Assembly: GCA_037142475.1 (NCBI GenBank)
Contig: JBAXAR010000025.1
Location: 1 to 23,371, forward strand
Length of the DNA: 23,371 bases
From: CAIUMH01 sp037142475
Lineage (GTDB): Bacteria > Actinomycetota > Acidimicrobiia > Acidimicrobiales > RAAP-2
Direction of reading: 5' to 3'
Shown: positions 1 to 7,095 of the stretch, in pieces
How positions within the stretch are numbered: position 1 is the first letter of the stretch
Layout: every line of letters begins with the position of its first letter
The notes under the pieces: generated by a model
What the model was told of the DNA's origin: nothing
Database searches by the model: none
Seen by the model: the letters and a program-made list of their open reading frames with translations, nothing else
Position numbers and translations under genes: made by a program

Positions 1-255
1 AGCGCCGCCATGACGGCAGAGACTGACCCGCGCGAGTGGCTGTCCCTGCTCGACGCCGTCTCGGAGTCGCCTGTCCGGCGAAACGTGAAGCCTGTCGGCA
101 TCCCGCCTGAGGCCGACGTAGAGGCCGCAGCCCGCAACGCAGCGGGCCTTGTTCCTGCACTGGCCAAACTTCTTGGCCTCAGGATTCCGCCGCCGCCTCC
201 GCGCCGGGTTGTTCACCAGCGTCGAGATGAGACGAGACGCCCCGACGGAGCGTAA
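1..255 (+). CDS. Partial hypothetical protein, C-terminal end only
   Basis: The frame is open from the first base of the window and stops at 253-255. An ATG at 10 exists, but there is no stop upstream of it, so this is more likely the tail of a longer gene. Codon third positions are mostly G or C in the first 50 codons, which supports coding. The product is about 84 residues: an Asp/Glu/Ala-rich helical-looking part, then a proline run (PPPPP) and an Arg-rich tail. I do not recognise a family. The last 77 bases overlap the end of the GNAT gene on the other strand, which is unusual, so either this tail or the GNAT tail may be misplaced. Function unknown. Confidence 0.4.
   Translation, partial: SAAMTAETDPREWLSLLDAVSESPVRRNVKPVGIPPEADVEAAARNAAGLVPALAKLLGLRIPPPPPRRVVHQRRDETRRPDGA
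162..178 (-). terminator. Hairpin directly after the GNAT stop codon
   Basis: On the minus strand the GNAT stop (181-179) is followed at once by GGCCAA, a five-base loop and TTGGCC, a perfect 6-bp stem. There is no T-run after it, so an intrinsic terminator of the classical kind is not shown. Its position right at the stop fits an end-of-transcript hairpin for the DUF4193/hypothetical/GNAT unit. It also lies inside the partial plus-strand frame. Confidence 0.35.
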
Positions 256-691
256 GGAGGCGGGCTTTGAAGCCCGACTTCTCTAAAAGGTTCTTCATGG
301 CGCGATCTCCCGGTAGAGCGAGAGCGTCGATCTGAACGCATCCTGAATCCTCAAGCCACTCCTGCGCTGCTGACGCCAGGAGTGGCCCCACTCCAGCGTG
401 GCGGTGGCCTTCACCGACGTAGACAGTGAATGAGCCTGCATGAATACCAATCCATGCCAGCGCCACGCCATAAATCTCATCGCCAGAGTGGGCGACAAGT
501 TCCAGATGAGGCAGATCCACGAGGTGGGAAAGAGCATGAGAGCGTGCTGTGCCGCCTTCTGAGGTTCCCATCCAGCGCTCTTGGAGTCCAGGGCCACCTC
601 GACGATTCTGAAGGCCTCCGAGAGCGATTTCCGCCAACTCATCGAGTCGGTGGGTGTCCCCCGGTCCAGCGGGCCGGACCACCAGGGTCAT
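179..691 (-). CDS. GNAT family N-acetyltransferase
   Basis: The 170-residue product is the size of a single GNAT domain. Acetyl-CoA-dependent transfer to an amine is expected; the substrate cannot be told. Visible features are a beta-strand pair around residues 66-92 (hydrophobic, ending FTVYVGEG), then the acetyl-CoA pyrophosphate-binding motif RHAGVGPLL (fits the Q/R-x-x-G-x-G/A pattern) leading into a helix, and a late strand and helix with KNLLEKSGFKARLL, the usual GNAT ending. The tail is Ala/Glu-rich and may be disordered. The ATG overlaps the stop of the upstream 182-residue gene as ATGA, so translation is probably coupled. It is the last gene of a three-gene minus-strand unit. Family call is firm; specific role unknown. 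Confidence 0.82.
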   Translation of the reverse strand: MTLVVRPAGPGDTHRLDELAEIALGGLQNRRGGPGLQERWMGTSEGGTARSHALSHLVDLPHLELVAHSGDEIYGVALAWIGIHAGSFTVYVGEGHRHAGVGPLLASAAQEWLEDSGCVQIDALALPGDRAMKNLLEKSGFKARLLTLRRGVSSHLDAGEQPGAEAAAES

Positions 692-1236
692 GCGCCCTCG
701 TGGTCGACAGTCGTGAGTTGGCGGATGCGGTTCAAGATCGTCATTCGACGCCGCGATGCTCCCTCGTGGGTCGCTACCTCTTCGAGTTCTTCGGGGGTGA
801 GGCCGGCGAGAAGCCGGACCACTTGTGATGCCGAGAGATCGTCGTAGCCTGGGATGAGGTGGTCGACGGTCCCTCGAGCACTCTGCGTCTCCGTCGCACG
901 CGTCTTGGTGCGAGCGGAGGCACCTTCGCTCGACGGGGCTTTTGCCGCCTGGTCGCTCTCCGAAGCCGACGGTTGGGCAGATGGTCCGTTGGCTCGAGAG
1001 ATCAGGTCCTTCGCTCGTCGACTGATCTCCTGGGTTCCGAAGGTCACCGCCATCTGGCCAATGACCTTGGCGTTCGCCAGTTGTTGCGCGACTCGTTGGC
1101 GGCCTCGCTCCGCTACTCCCTCAATGTCTCCAGCTGCGGTGACCAGGGCTTCGGCTGGCGCAAAGATGAACGCGTCGAACATCTTGTCGACCGCAGTGCG
1201 TCCCTCCGACGCCGGATCACGCTGAGAGTCAGACAC
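688..1236 (-). CDS. Conserved actinobacterial hypothetical protein (182 aa)
   Basis: I take the GTG at 1236 as start: it overlaps the DUF4193 stop by 8 bases (GTGTCTGA), and the frame upstream of it is Ser/Arg-rich shadow sequence of DUF4193. The product has an N-terminal half that looks helical and amphipathic (KMFDAFIFAPAEALVTAAGD), a Ser/Ala/Glu linker at about 80-120, and a C-terminal block of about 50 residues with IPGYDDLSASQVVRLLAGL followed by TPEELEEVATHEGASRRR and TILNRIRQL. That C-terminal block, with a small LSASQVV helix pair, recurs at the ends of many actinobacterial proteins of unknown role. No catalytic motif is seen. The stop overlaps the GNAT start. Function not assigned. 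Confidence 0.7.
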   Translation of the reverse strand: MSDSQRDPASEGRTAVDKMFDAFIFAPAEALVTAAGDIEGVAERGRQRVAQQLANAKVIGQMAVTFGTQEISRRAKDLISRANGPSAQPSASESDQAAKAPSSEGASARTKTRATETQSARGTVDHLIPGYDDLSASQVVRLLAGLTPEELEEVATHEGASRRRMTILNRIRQLTTVDHEGA

Positions 1237-1633
1237 AGTCTCGGCAGTAGCCCTTTTTCTTGTCGGCAAGTTGCATGGCGCTCTTGACGAGGAAGCAACT
1301 TGAGCAGACGAATTCATCATCCTGTTTGGGGAGGACTCGTTCGTTGCCTTCGCTGCGGTCCTCAACCTCGACCGCCTCCTCGTCCTCTACCTCGTCCTCG
1401 ACGACGAGGCGCTCCTTCAAGATGACGTCAAGGCTCGCTTCGACATCGTCAGCGTCCGGGACGTCATCGTCTTCGTCATCCGCGGGCTTGGCGGCCGCCG
1501 CTGCGGCCTCATCGTCATCGGTCTCGTCATCATCGACGAGGGCGTCGTCGACGTCCTCGTCGTCATCGATCTCATCGATGTCACCGATCTCTTCTTCAAG
1601 ATCCACGCTGTCTTCAATCTCGTCAGTTGCCAT
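1229..1633 (-). CDS. DUF4193 family protein: acidic N-terminus plus C-terminal zinc ribbon
   Basis: The 134-residue product ends with a four-cysteine knuckle: C110, C113 (CSSCFLV), C130 and C133 (CRDC), spaced CX2C-X16-CX2C, typical of a zinc ribbon. The block VLPKQDDEFVCSSCFLV is the hallmark of DUF4193, a family found in actinobacteria and of unknown function. Residues 1-90 are extremely rich in Asp and Glu with one six-alanine run, far more acidic than the roughly 100-residue mycobacterial members, as I recall them. The ATG at 1633 has GGAAAG upstream at good spacing; the longer frame reaching 1837 is rejected because its extra part has no family character. First gene of a unit with the 182-residue protein and the GNAT. 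Role unknown; a nucleic-acid or polymerase-binding role is only a guess. Confidence 0.85.
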   Translation of the reverse strand: MATDEIEDSVDLEEEIGDIDEIDDDEDVDDALVDDDETDDDEAAAAAAKPADDEDDDVPDADDVEASLDVILKERLVVEDEVEDEEAVEVEDRSEGNERVLPKQDDEFVCSSCFLVKSAMQLADKKKGYCRDCV

Positions 1634-1661
1634 GTCGTCTTTCCATTTGGTTTGCCGCGGG

Positions 1662-1667
1662 ACTATA
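1662..1667 (-). promoter_or_regulatory. Candidate -10 box for the DUF4193 unit
   Basis: On the minus strand TATAGT lies 28 bases upstream of the DUF4193 ATG, a good match to the TANNNT/TATAAT type. No TTGACA-like hexamer is found 16-18 bases further upstream, so this is a weak call resting on the -10 box and position. Confidence 0.3.
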
Positions 1668-1917
1668 GACGCAGGCTGACTCACATGGGTGACACTCGAG
1701 TTCGCTGGACACTCGGGGGAACTCTGTGAGGCGGGTGGGCCCGGGGACCTTTGGTGCCATCTGCTCTGTTCGCGCTCTCTTGGAGCACGATCAGTCTCGA
1801 CGTTCTCTACTCGACCGCCCGGGCCGCCCTCCGCCACTCACAGCGCCCCAGTGCCTTTGGACTCCTCCGTCGATTGCTCTCTGGTGGCGTCCCCACTCAC
1901 TGGGACTTCATGAGACT

Positions 1918-1942
1918 ACGTCACGGAATGGGGGTCACGTCA
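1918..1942. repeat. Two ACGTCA/TGACGT half-sites 19 bp apart
   Basis: ACGTCA occurs at 1918-1923 and again at 1937-1942 in the same orientation, so the two copies sit just under two helical turns apart on one face of the DNA. On the minus strand the second forms a TTGACG that could double as a -35 box, with TAGTCT 19 bases downstream at 1918-1913, longer than the ideal spacing. It could be an operator for the DUF4193 unit. Confidence 0.25.
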
Positions 1943-1975
1943 AAGCAGTTCGACCCCTCTGAACAGGGTGTTTAG

Positions 1976-1996
1976 AAAAAGTTCACAAAGTGAACT
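1976..1996 (-). terminator. Intrinsic terminator after thyX, end of the proteasome-Tat operon
   Basis: Two bases after the thyX stop the minus strand reads AGTTCAC, TTT, GTGAACT, then TTTTC. This is a perfect 7-bp inverted repeat with a 3-base loop and a T tail. The stem is AT-rich for this genome, so strength is uncertain. The same 17-bp palindrome could alternatively be a protein-binding operator, but its place after the last gene of an 11-gene run fits termination best. Confidence 0.6.
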
Positions 1997-1998
1997 GC

Positions 1999-3627
1999 TC
2001 AGGTGCTTGGAACCACCCGAAGCCGACGCTGTTCCGCCCGACGTTCGGACTCAAGTCGTTCGAGATCGGTGGCGTTGTGATCGACGTGGACCATGGCCTC
2101 GGCGACCGCTCGGTGGCCAGCCTGATCCCGGATGGCCAGGTGCATGTCCTGGGCGACTCTCCGATAGGCGGGATGACCCTGAGGTCCTGAGCGAAGCTCG
2201 AGGAGGTGGATTGCCTCGCGTGCATTCATCTGCATTGAGTAGCGGATTCGGAATGCGAGAGACACTGCATAGCCAGCTTGTGCCGGGAATGGGTCCTTCA
2301 GATCGGCGTAGAGATCCCTTGAGCGCTCCATGGATTCGGAGAACTGCTCCCCAAGACCAGCCTCTTCGATGATGGCCGGCATGTCGAAGCCAAGGTCGAC
2401 GCCGAGCGGCTGCCACTCAATCGACAGGATGCGGTGTCGCTGGAGATCCCGGAACGCGCCGTAATCGGTGACGAGCTCAAAGCGGTAGTCGGTCCTCTCG
2501 AAGGCCCTCCCAGGGCGGTGCCTGCGATTACGACGTTCGCCGACGTAGGCCCTGATGAGAGCAACCTTGTCATCGTGACCAAGCAGGGCGACGCGCCTCG
2601 ATGCCTCTGATTCGCTCATCGAAGTCGAGCCGACGCAGATCGCACTCAGGAGCTTGTCCTCGCCGTCGGGATCGAAGTCGATGAGTCTGACCTCTGGTGC
2701 GTCTGGCTCGATGGTCGGAACCATTGCGTCGGGCCAGATCCGCTCAAGTGTGCGAACGGTCTCATCGCGGGTGGCCACGAAGTAGTCGCTCCACTCCCCT
2801 CCTCGCTCAGCGATATCGACCCGGCGCAGAAATGAGGGGATCACTTTTCGGAGCTCTTCGAGCATCATGTCGGCGTACTGGCGAGCCTCAGGAAGCGGGT
2901 GACTTCGCATGCGGAGCAACAGCATCTCGTAGGACTGGCCGGTGCCGTAGATCCCGACGTTTGACAGCGATGACGCTGGGAGGAGGCCCCGGACTGCATC
3001 GAGGGCCTTGGCTCGAATGGCCTGTCGGTAGACGAAGTCTGAGTCTCCGGGCTCTTGGGGATATCTGCTCTGGAGCCATGCCTGGGCCTGGGGTAGCATC
3101 TCGGCGTAGGCATCGAACATGCGATCCATGTCGCCGACATAGCGGGCCCCGAGGGATGACTCGAGGATCTCGGGAGCTCGGTAGTAGCGGTAGTGGCCAC
3201 TCGAGAGTCGAGCGTCGTAGCCGAGGTACCGGGTGGACTGCTCGAGATACGCCATGAGGCGTCCCCACTCAAGAATTTTGGTCAGGATGTTTGACGCCTG
3301 TTCACAGGCCAGGTGAACGCCACCGAGCTGGGCTACCGAATCATCGCCGTACTCAAAGAAGACCTTCTCATAGAGCTCCTCGGCTCGTCGGAGTCCGACA
3401 GTGGCGTCGAACGTCAGATCACCAGAGAGATCAAGATCGCCGACGAACTCATCAAGGAAGAGTCGTCGGAGACTCTTGGGTGATCGGGAGTACCGAGCAA
3501 ACAACGCGCCCTTGACGACCTCAGGGAGGTTGACAAGGGCGAACACCGGTTGGTCGAGGTTCGTGAAGTAGGGACGCAGGATCCCCTGCTCTTCTTCGGT
3601 GAAGGTCTCGTCAGCGTAGGGGAACAT
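1999..3627 (-). CDS. thyX: Tandem two-domain FAD-dependent thymidylate synthase (ThyX-like)
   Basis: ThyX makes dTMP from dUMP with FAD and methylenetetrahydrofolate and is normally about 220-250 residues, working as a tetramer whose active sites combine residues from different subunits. This 542-residue protein holds two ThyX-like halves. In the N-terminal half the signature region reads WGRLMAYLEQSTRY (121-134): it keeps the EQSxRY part but lacks the RHR. In the C-terminal half it reads QRHRILSIEWQP (396-407): RHR (397-399) is kept, but the Ser at the X7S position is Pro407. The C-terminal half also keeps the NAR and LELR block (468-479). So the two halves look complementary. A weak AGG precedes the ATG at 3627; the helY stop is 24 bases upstream. 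The family assignment is sound; whether it is a working synthase is inference. Confidence 0.8.
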   Translation of the reverse strand: MFPYADETFTEEEQGILRPYFTNLDQPVFALVNLPEVVKGALFARYSRSPKSLRRLFLDEFVGDLDLSGDLTFDATVGLRRAEELYEKVFFEYGDDSVAQLGGVHLACEQASNILTKILEWGRLMAYLEQSTRYLGYDARLSSGHYRYYRAPEILESSLGARYVGDMDRMFDAYAEMLPQAQAWLQSRYPQEPGDSDFVYRQAIRAKALDAVRGLLPASSLSNVGIYGTGQSYEMLLLRMRSHPLPEARQYADMMLEELRKVIPSFLRRVDIAERGGEWSDYFVATRDETVRTLERIWPDAMVPTIEPDAPEVRLIDFDPDGEDKLLSAICVGSTSMSESEASRRVALLGHDDKVALIRAYVGERRNRRHRPGRAFERTDYRFELVTDYGAFRDLQRHRILSIEWQPLGVDLGFDMPAIIEEAGLGEQFSESMERSRDLYADLKDPFPAQAGYAVSLAFRIRYSMQMNAREAIHLLELRSGPQGHPAYRRVAQDMHLAIRDQAGHRAVAEAMVHVDHNATDLERLESERRAEQRRLRVVPST

Positions 3628-3651
3628 CGCTTTAGAACCTTAGAGCGGAGG

Positions 3652-5820
3652 TCACCTCAGGCTCGCGGATCCCACCGGAACCCCAGCGGAGACAACACTT
3701 CGAAGGAGTGCCGGGCCGAGATCGGCCATGGCTTGACGGAGTTCTGGCTCGCCAGAGATATGACCGACCTGCTCGGCGAGGTCCGCCACCTGCTTGATCA
3801 CTCGCACAAAGTCACCGGGAGCAATCTGTCCGATGTCCCTCGACGCCACCGAGAGCACTGTGGTGAGAGAAGCTCCACGAGCCCACGAGGCAACCGCCGT
3901 TGCGAGACCTGGCTCGGCCTTACGTGAGCGGGGAACCAAATGCACCTCTTCGATTCCGTGAAGGCGCTCCGAGAGAACCCCGACTTGCTCGACCAGAGCC
4001 CCGATCTCACGTACTCTCCCCTGCCCCAGGCGATCAGCCAGTGCCCCACGCTTCTTGGTCTTCTTTGTTCCAGCGTGCCCTGGCGAGTGCCGCGCCCTGC
4101 GCGGCTCGAAGATGAGCGACGACAAGACGCCAGCCGCGATCGCTGGTTCCACTCCCTCAAGAAGATGGGATCCCACAATCTCGGCCAGCAGGAGGTCGGC
4201 CTCGTGATACAGCCCGCGGAGCCGTTCGCCGGCATCAGTGAGAGACCAGCCCTTGACGTACCCCATCTCTTCGAGGACCGCCATTCTCCTCCCGAAGACC
4301 TCGGCCACACTCCATCGGCCTGTCCCCCGGTTGTGATGATCGACCTCATATTGCGCGTAGGACTTCGCCAGAACTCCCTTTGCTTCTTCTCGGTCGAAAT
4401 GCTTCACGAGATTGCACGCCAGGTTGTAGGTGGGTCGGAACGACGAGTGGAGATCGGGGGGCGGTGCCACAGCGACTCGGGCAATCTCGGCGATGGTGAT
4501 CTCGTTTGAGAACCCGACGACGGCGTGGCCCTCCTCGTCGAGACCTCGGCGACCAGCTCGGCCTGTCATCTGTGCGTATTCGCCGGAAGTAAGGGTGGCC
4601 CGTCCGGCGCCTCCGTACTTCGAGAAGCGCTCGAGAATCACCGTCCGAGCGGGCATGTTGATACCAAGTGAGAGTGTCTCGGTGGCGAAGACGACCTGCA
4701 GAAGCCCTTGGCTGAAGCAGACCTCGACAGCCTCTCGGAATGCAGGGATCAGCCCTGCGTGATGCCCCGCCACGCCAACCTCGAGGCCTTCGACCCACTC
4801 GTCGTAGCCCAGAGCGGTGAGCTCCTCATCGTCGAATTCCTCAACGAAGTGTTCGGCGATGGTTCGAATCCGCTGGCGCTCGGACCTGCTGGTCAGGCGG
4901 ATCCCATCGCGAACTACCTGACGGACAGCATCATCACATCCGGCTCGACTGAAGATGAACGAGATGGCCGGCAACATGTCGCGGCTTTCGAGCAGTTCGA
5001 TGAGGTCAGTTCGACGGGGTGAACCATGTGGGCGAGGAGGTCCGCTCGGGCGGGATCCCCTCCACGTCGTGGGTCCGGTTCGGGGCCTGTCCATTCGCCG
5101 GTTGGCCTGATCGATGCGAAGACCCTCGTCGGCCACGCGATCTCCTTTGAGGAGGTCGATCAGGATTGGCCCGCTCTCTCCGCGCGGAGTGATCGCCATG
5201 TGGTGGCGCAGCGTGATGGGGCGCTGCCGCTCGACGATGACCTCGGTGGGCCCCCGAACCGATCGGATCCACGCGCCCAGGACAGAGGCATTGGCCACCG
5301 TGGCCGAGAGGCAGACGAATTGCACCTCAGGCGGAGTCAGGATCAGGACCTCCTCCCAAACTCCCCCTCGATAGGGATCCTGGATGAAGTGAACCTCGTC
5401 GAGGACGACGAGGCCCAGCGAATCAAGGAGCGGTGATCCCGTCAGGAGCATGTTTCGGAGGACCTCGGTGGTCATCACCACAATTGGCGCATGCGGCCGG
5501 ATCGCCACGTCACCAGTCAGGAGTCCTACCTGATCAGCGCCATGGTCAGCGACCAGTTCAGTGAACTTCTGGTTCGAGAGCGCCTTCAACGGCGTCGTGT
5601 AGAAGGCTTTCCGCCCCGCGTCAAAGGCACACAGGATCCCGTAGGAAGCGATCATGGTCTTGCCCGCACCCGTTGGAGCGCTCACGAGCACGTTGGACCC
5701 AGCGTCGAGTGCGTTGATCGCGTCAACTTGGAAGTCATCAAGGCCGAAGGACAGCGATGTCTCGAATGCCGCCCTGTGTGCTGCTCTTGATCCCGCTACT
5801 CCCCGAGGGGCGTCGGTCAC
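3652..5820 (-). CDS. helY: DEVH-box Ski2/Mtr4-like superfamily 2 helicase (HelY)
   Basis: ATP-dependent helicase of the Ski2/Mtr4 group, thought to act on structured RNA. I start at GTG 5820, which overlaps the tatC stop as GTGA; the extra 48 codons upstream are tatC shadow. The 722-residue product shows the Q-motif area (GLDDFQ, 26-31), Walker A APTGAGKT (48-55), motif Ia TTPLKALSNQ (75-84), DEVH (141-144), motif III LSAT, motif VI QMTGRAGRRG (417-426), and from about residue 535 a DSHCT-type helical end (LYHEADLLLAEIV and onward). Mycobacterial HelY is about 900 residues, so the insert between the helicase core and the end is shortened here. Between 263 and 300 a Pro/Arg-rich linker separates the two RecA domains. 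Linkage to tatC is the same as in Mycobacterium. Confidence 0.9.
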   Translation of the reverse strand: MTDAPRGVAGSRAAHRAAFETSLSFGLDDFQVDAINALDAGSNVLVSAPTGAGKTMIASYGILCAFDAGRKAFYTTPLKALSNQKFTELVADHGADQVGLLTGDVAIRPHAPIVVMTTEVLRNMLLTGSPLLDSLGLVVLDEVHFIQDPYRGGVWEEVLILTPPEVQFVCLSATVANASVLGAWIRSVRGPTEVIVERQRPITLRHHMAITPRGESGPILIDLLKGDRVADEGLRIDQANRRMDRPRTGPTTWRGSRPSGPPRPHGSPRRTDLIELLESRDMLPAISFIFSRAGCDDAVRQVVRDGIRLTSRSERQRIRTIAEHFVEEFDDEELTALGYDEWVEGLEVGVAGHHAGLIPAFREAVEVCFSQGLLQVVFATETLSLGINMPARTVILERFSKYGGAGRATLTSGEYAQMTGRAGRRGLDEEGHAVVGFSNEITIAEIARVAVAPPPDLHSSFRPTYNLACNLVKHFDREEAKGVLAKSYAQYEVDHHNRGTGRWSVAEVFGRRMAVLEEMGYVKGWSLTDAGERLRGLYHEADLLLAEIVGSHLLEGVEPAIAAGVLSSLIFEPRRARHSPGHAGTKKTKKRGALADRLGQGRVREIGALVEQVGVLSERLHGIEEVHLVPRSRKAEPGLATAVASWARGASLTTVLSVASRDIGQIAPGDFVRVIKQVADLAEQVGHISGEPELRQAMADLGPALLRSVVSAGVPVGSASLR

Positions 5821-6572
5821 CGGCGAGCCAGCTTCCCGACCAGGATCGAGAGGAAGTAGAAGGCCACGAGGGGGATGGCGAGCGCCAGCATTGAGAGCGG
5901 ATCGCCGCTCGGAGTGAAAACGGCGGCGGCGACAGTGATCCCGATAATGGCCCATCGCCACCACGCCAAGAGCTGGGCAGGAGTAACGACTCGCGCGATC
6001 TGGAGGGCGATCAGAAGAACCGGGAACTCGAAGGTAACTCCGAAGAGGAACATCATCATGAGGATCAAGCTGAGGTACTGATTCGGGCTGTAGATCGCCT
6101 TTAGGTCTGGTCCGCCGATCGCCGTGAGGAACACCAAGGCGTGCTCAAAGGACACGTAGGCCACCAGGCATCCGAGGAGAAACAGAACCACCGAGGCAGC
6201 GACGAAGGGTATGGCGTACCGCTTCTCGTTCTTCTTCAGACCCGGGGTGATGAATCGCCAGAGCTCGAAGAGCAGCACGGGCGAAGCGAGGAGGAGGCCA
6301 CCGAAGGCGGCAATCTTGAGGCGAAGACTGAGGCCGTCGAGCGGTCCCGTCACATAGAGCGAGCAGTGTCCATGGTTCGCTCGACAGTAGGGCTCACGCA
6401 GGATCGCAAAGAGGTACTCGTAGCCCACGAAGGCCACGACGCCTGCGGCGAGGAAGGCGATCGTGGCGATGAGGAGTCGACGTCTCAACTCTCCGAGGTG
6501 CTCTGCCAGCGTCATCGTGTCGCTGGATGAACCCTCGCGCTGGGTTTTCCTGAGTCGATCCATCACCGCCAT
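5817..6572 (-). CDS. tatC: Twin-arginine translocase subunit TatC
   Basis: TatC is the membrane receptor for folded proteins bearing twin-arginine signal peptides. The 251-residue product has the usual length and six hydrophobic segments. Family landmarks are HLGELRRRLL before the first segment (about 25-34), FELWRFITPGLKKNEKR in the first cytoplasmic loop with its conserved Pro and Glu, and FLFGVTFEFPVLL in the fourth segment. GAGGA lies 7 bases before the ATG at 6572, which decides this start over the ATG three codons later. It follows the TatA/B gene by 10 bases and overlaps helY by 4, so the three are almost certainly translated from one message. Confidence 0.96.
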   Translation of the reverse strand: MAVMDRLRKTQREGSSSDTMTLAEHLGELRRRLLIATIAFLAAGVVAFVGYEYLFAILREPYCRANHGHCSLYVTGPLDGLSLRLKIAAFGGLLLASPVLLFELWRFITPGLKKNEKRYAIPFVAASVVLFLLGCLVAYVSFEHALVFLTAIGGPDLKAIYSPNQYLSLILMMMFLFGVTFEFPVLLIALQIARVVTPAQLLAWWRWAIIGITVAAAVFTPSGDPLSMLALAIPLVAFYFLSILVGKLARR

Positions 6573-6582
6573 CGCCGGGTCC

Positions 6583-7056
6583 TCAGTTGAGGCTCGGATC
6601 GATGTCGCCGCCGTGAGGGGTCGGTGGCGTCGATCGTGGGGTGGTGGCTGGACTGGTCTCGCTCGTCAGGCTTCCCGTGCCGGTCTCGTCGCTCCGGTTC
6701 TGGCTACTGGCGGCACGTGTCTGTGCATCTGCGGGCGGAGCGCCGGGATCGGCAACTAAATGATCATCATGGGACTGCACGTCCGCTCCGGGGTCCACCT
6801 CAAGCTCGGTGTTCTCCATCTTGGCTAACGAGTCGAGCAAGGCGACCGGGGACCGTGCGAATCGAGCGATGTCCCCGGTGCTGGGAAGGTCAGGCATCGA
6901 TGACCGGACCTCGTCTTCGACCCTGGAGGTGAAGCCGCGGAAGGTCTTCCACGCTCCTCCGATCTGACGGGCGACCTGAGGGAGCTTGTCAGGACCCACC
7001 ACAAGGAGCGCTACGACGATGACGATCAAGATCTTGAGGGGACTGAGCGTCAGCAC
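6583..7056 (-). CDS. Tat translocase TatA/TatB family subunit, TatB-like
   Basis: The 157-residue protein starts with one short hydrophobic helix (about residues 6-21, LKILIVIVVALLVV), the hinge GPDKLP, an amphipathic helix (QVARQIGGAWKTFRGF) and then a long Ser/Thr/Pro/Asp-rich tail likely to be disordered in the cytoplasm. TatA normally has FG before the x-x-LP of the hinge whereas TatB has GP; the GPDKLP here, the longer tail and the acidic VEDEVRSSMPDL stretch point to TatB. The mycobacterial gene in this spot is tatA, so I do not fix the symbol. Only one TatA/B gene lies in the operon; a second must be elsewhere if the system is three-component. It sits between lepB (39 bases) and tatC (10 bases). 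Confidence 0.88.
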   Translation of the reverse strand: MLTLSPLKILIVIVVALLVVGPDKLPQVARQIGGAWKTFRGFTSRVEDEVRSSMPDLPSTGDIARFARSPVALLDSLAKMENTELEVDPGADVQSHDDHLVADPGAPPADAQTRAASSQNRSDETGTGSLTSETSPATTPRSTPPTPHGGDIDPSLN

Positions 7057-7095
7057 AACTCTGATCCTACCGATCTCGGGGGGTGCCCCACCGGG

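Larger units (their letters stand above)
1634..1998. other. Gene-free stretch between the DUF4193 start and the thyX stop
   Basis: Several frames of 70-80 codons exist here on both strands, but none has family character or a convincing ribosome binding site, so I call no gene. The stretch holds the candidate promoter near DUF4193, a pair of TGACGT half-sites 19 bases apart (1918-1942), and the thyX terminator hairpin (1976-1996). The length, about 365 bases, exceeds a simple promoter; a small RNA or a long 5' leader for DUF4193 is possible but not shown. Confidence 0.6.

Noticed and set aside
430..1287. Several plus-strand frames of 88-142 codons
   Set aside because: They are antisense to the GNAT gene and the 182-residue gene, with low-complexity Arg/Ser content.
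1260..1679. Serine-rich plus-strand frame of 139 codons
   Set aside because: It is the reverse-strand shadow of the Asp/Glu-rich DUF4193 gene: GAC and GAT runs read as TCG and TCA serine codons.
1689..1975. Plus-strand frames of 74-78 codons in the gene-free stretch
   Set aside because: Three frames overlap each other, none has a ribosome site or hydrophobic pattern that holds, and none resembles a family.
5821..5964. N-terminal extension of helY by 48 residues
   Set aside because: It overlaps the end of tatC out of frame and is basic, without resemblance to HelY; GTG 5820 overlaps the tatC stop as expected for coupling.
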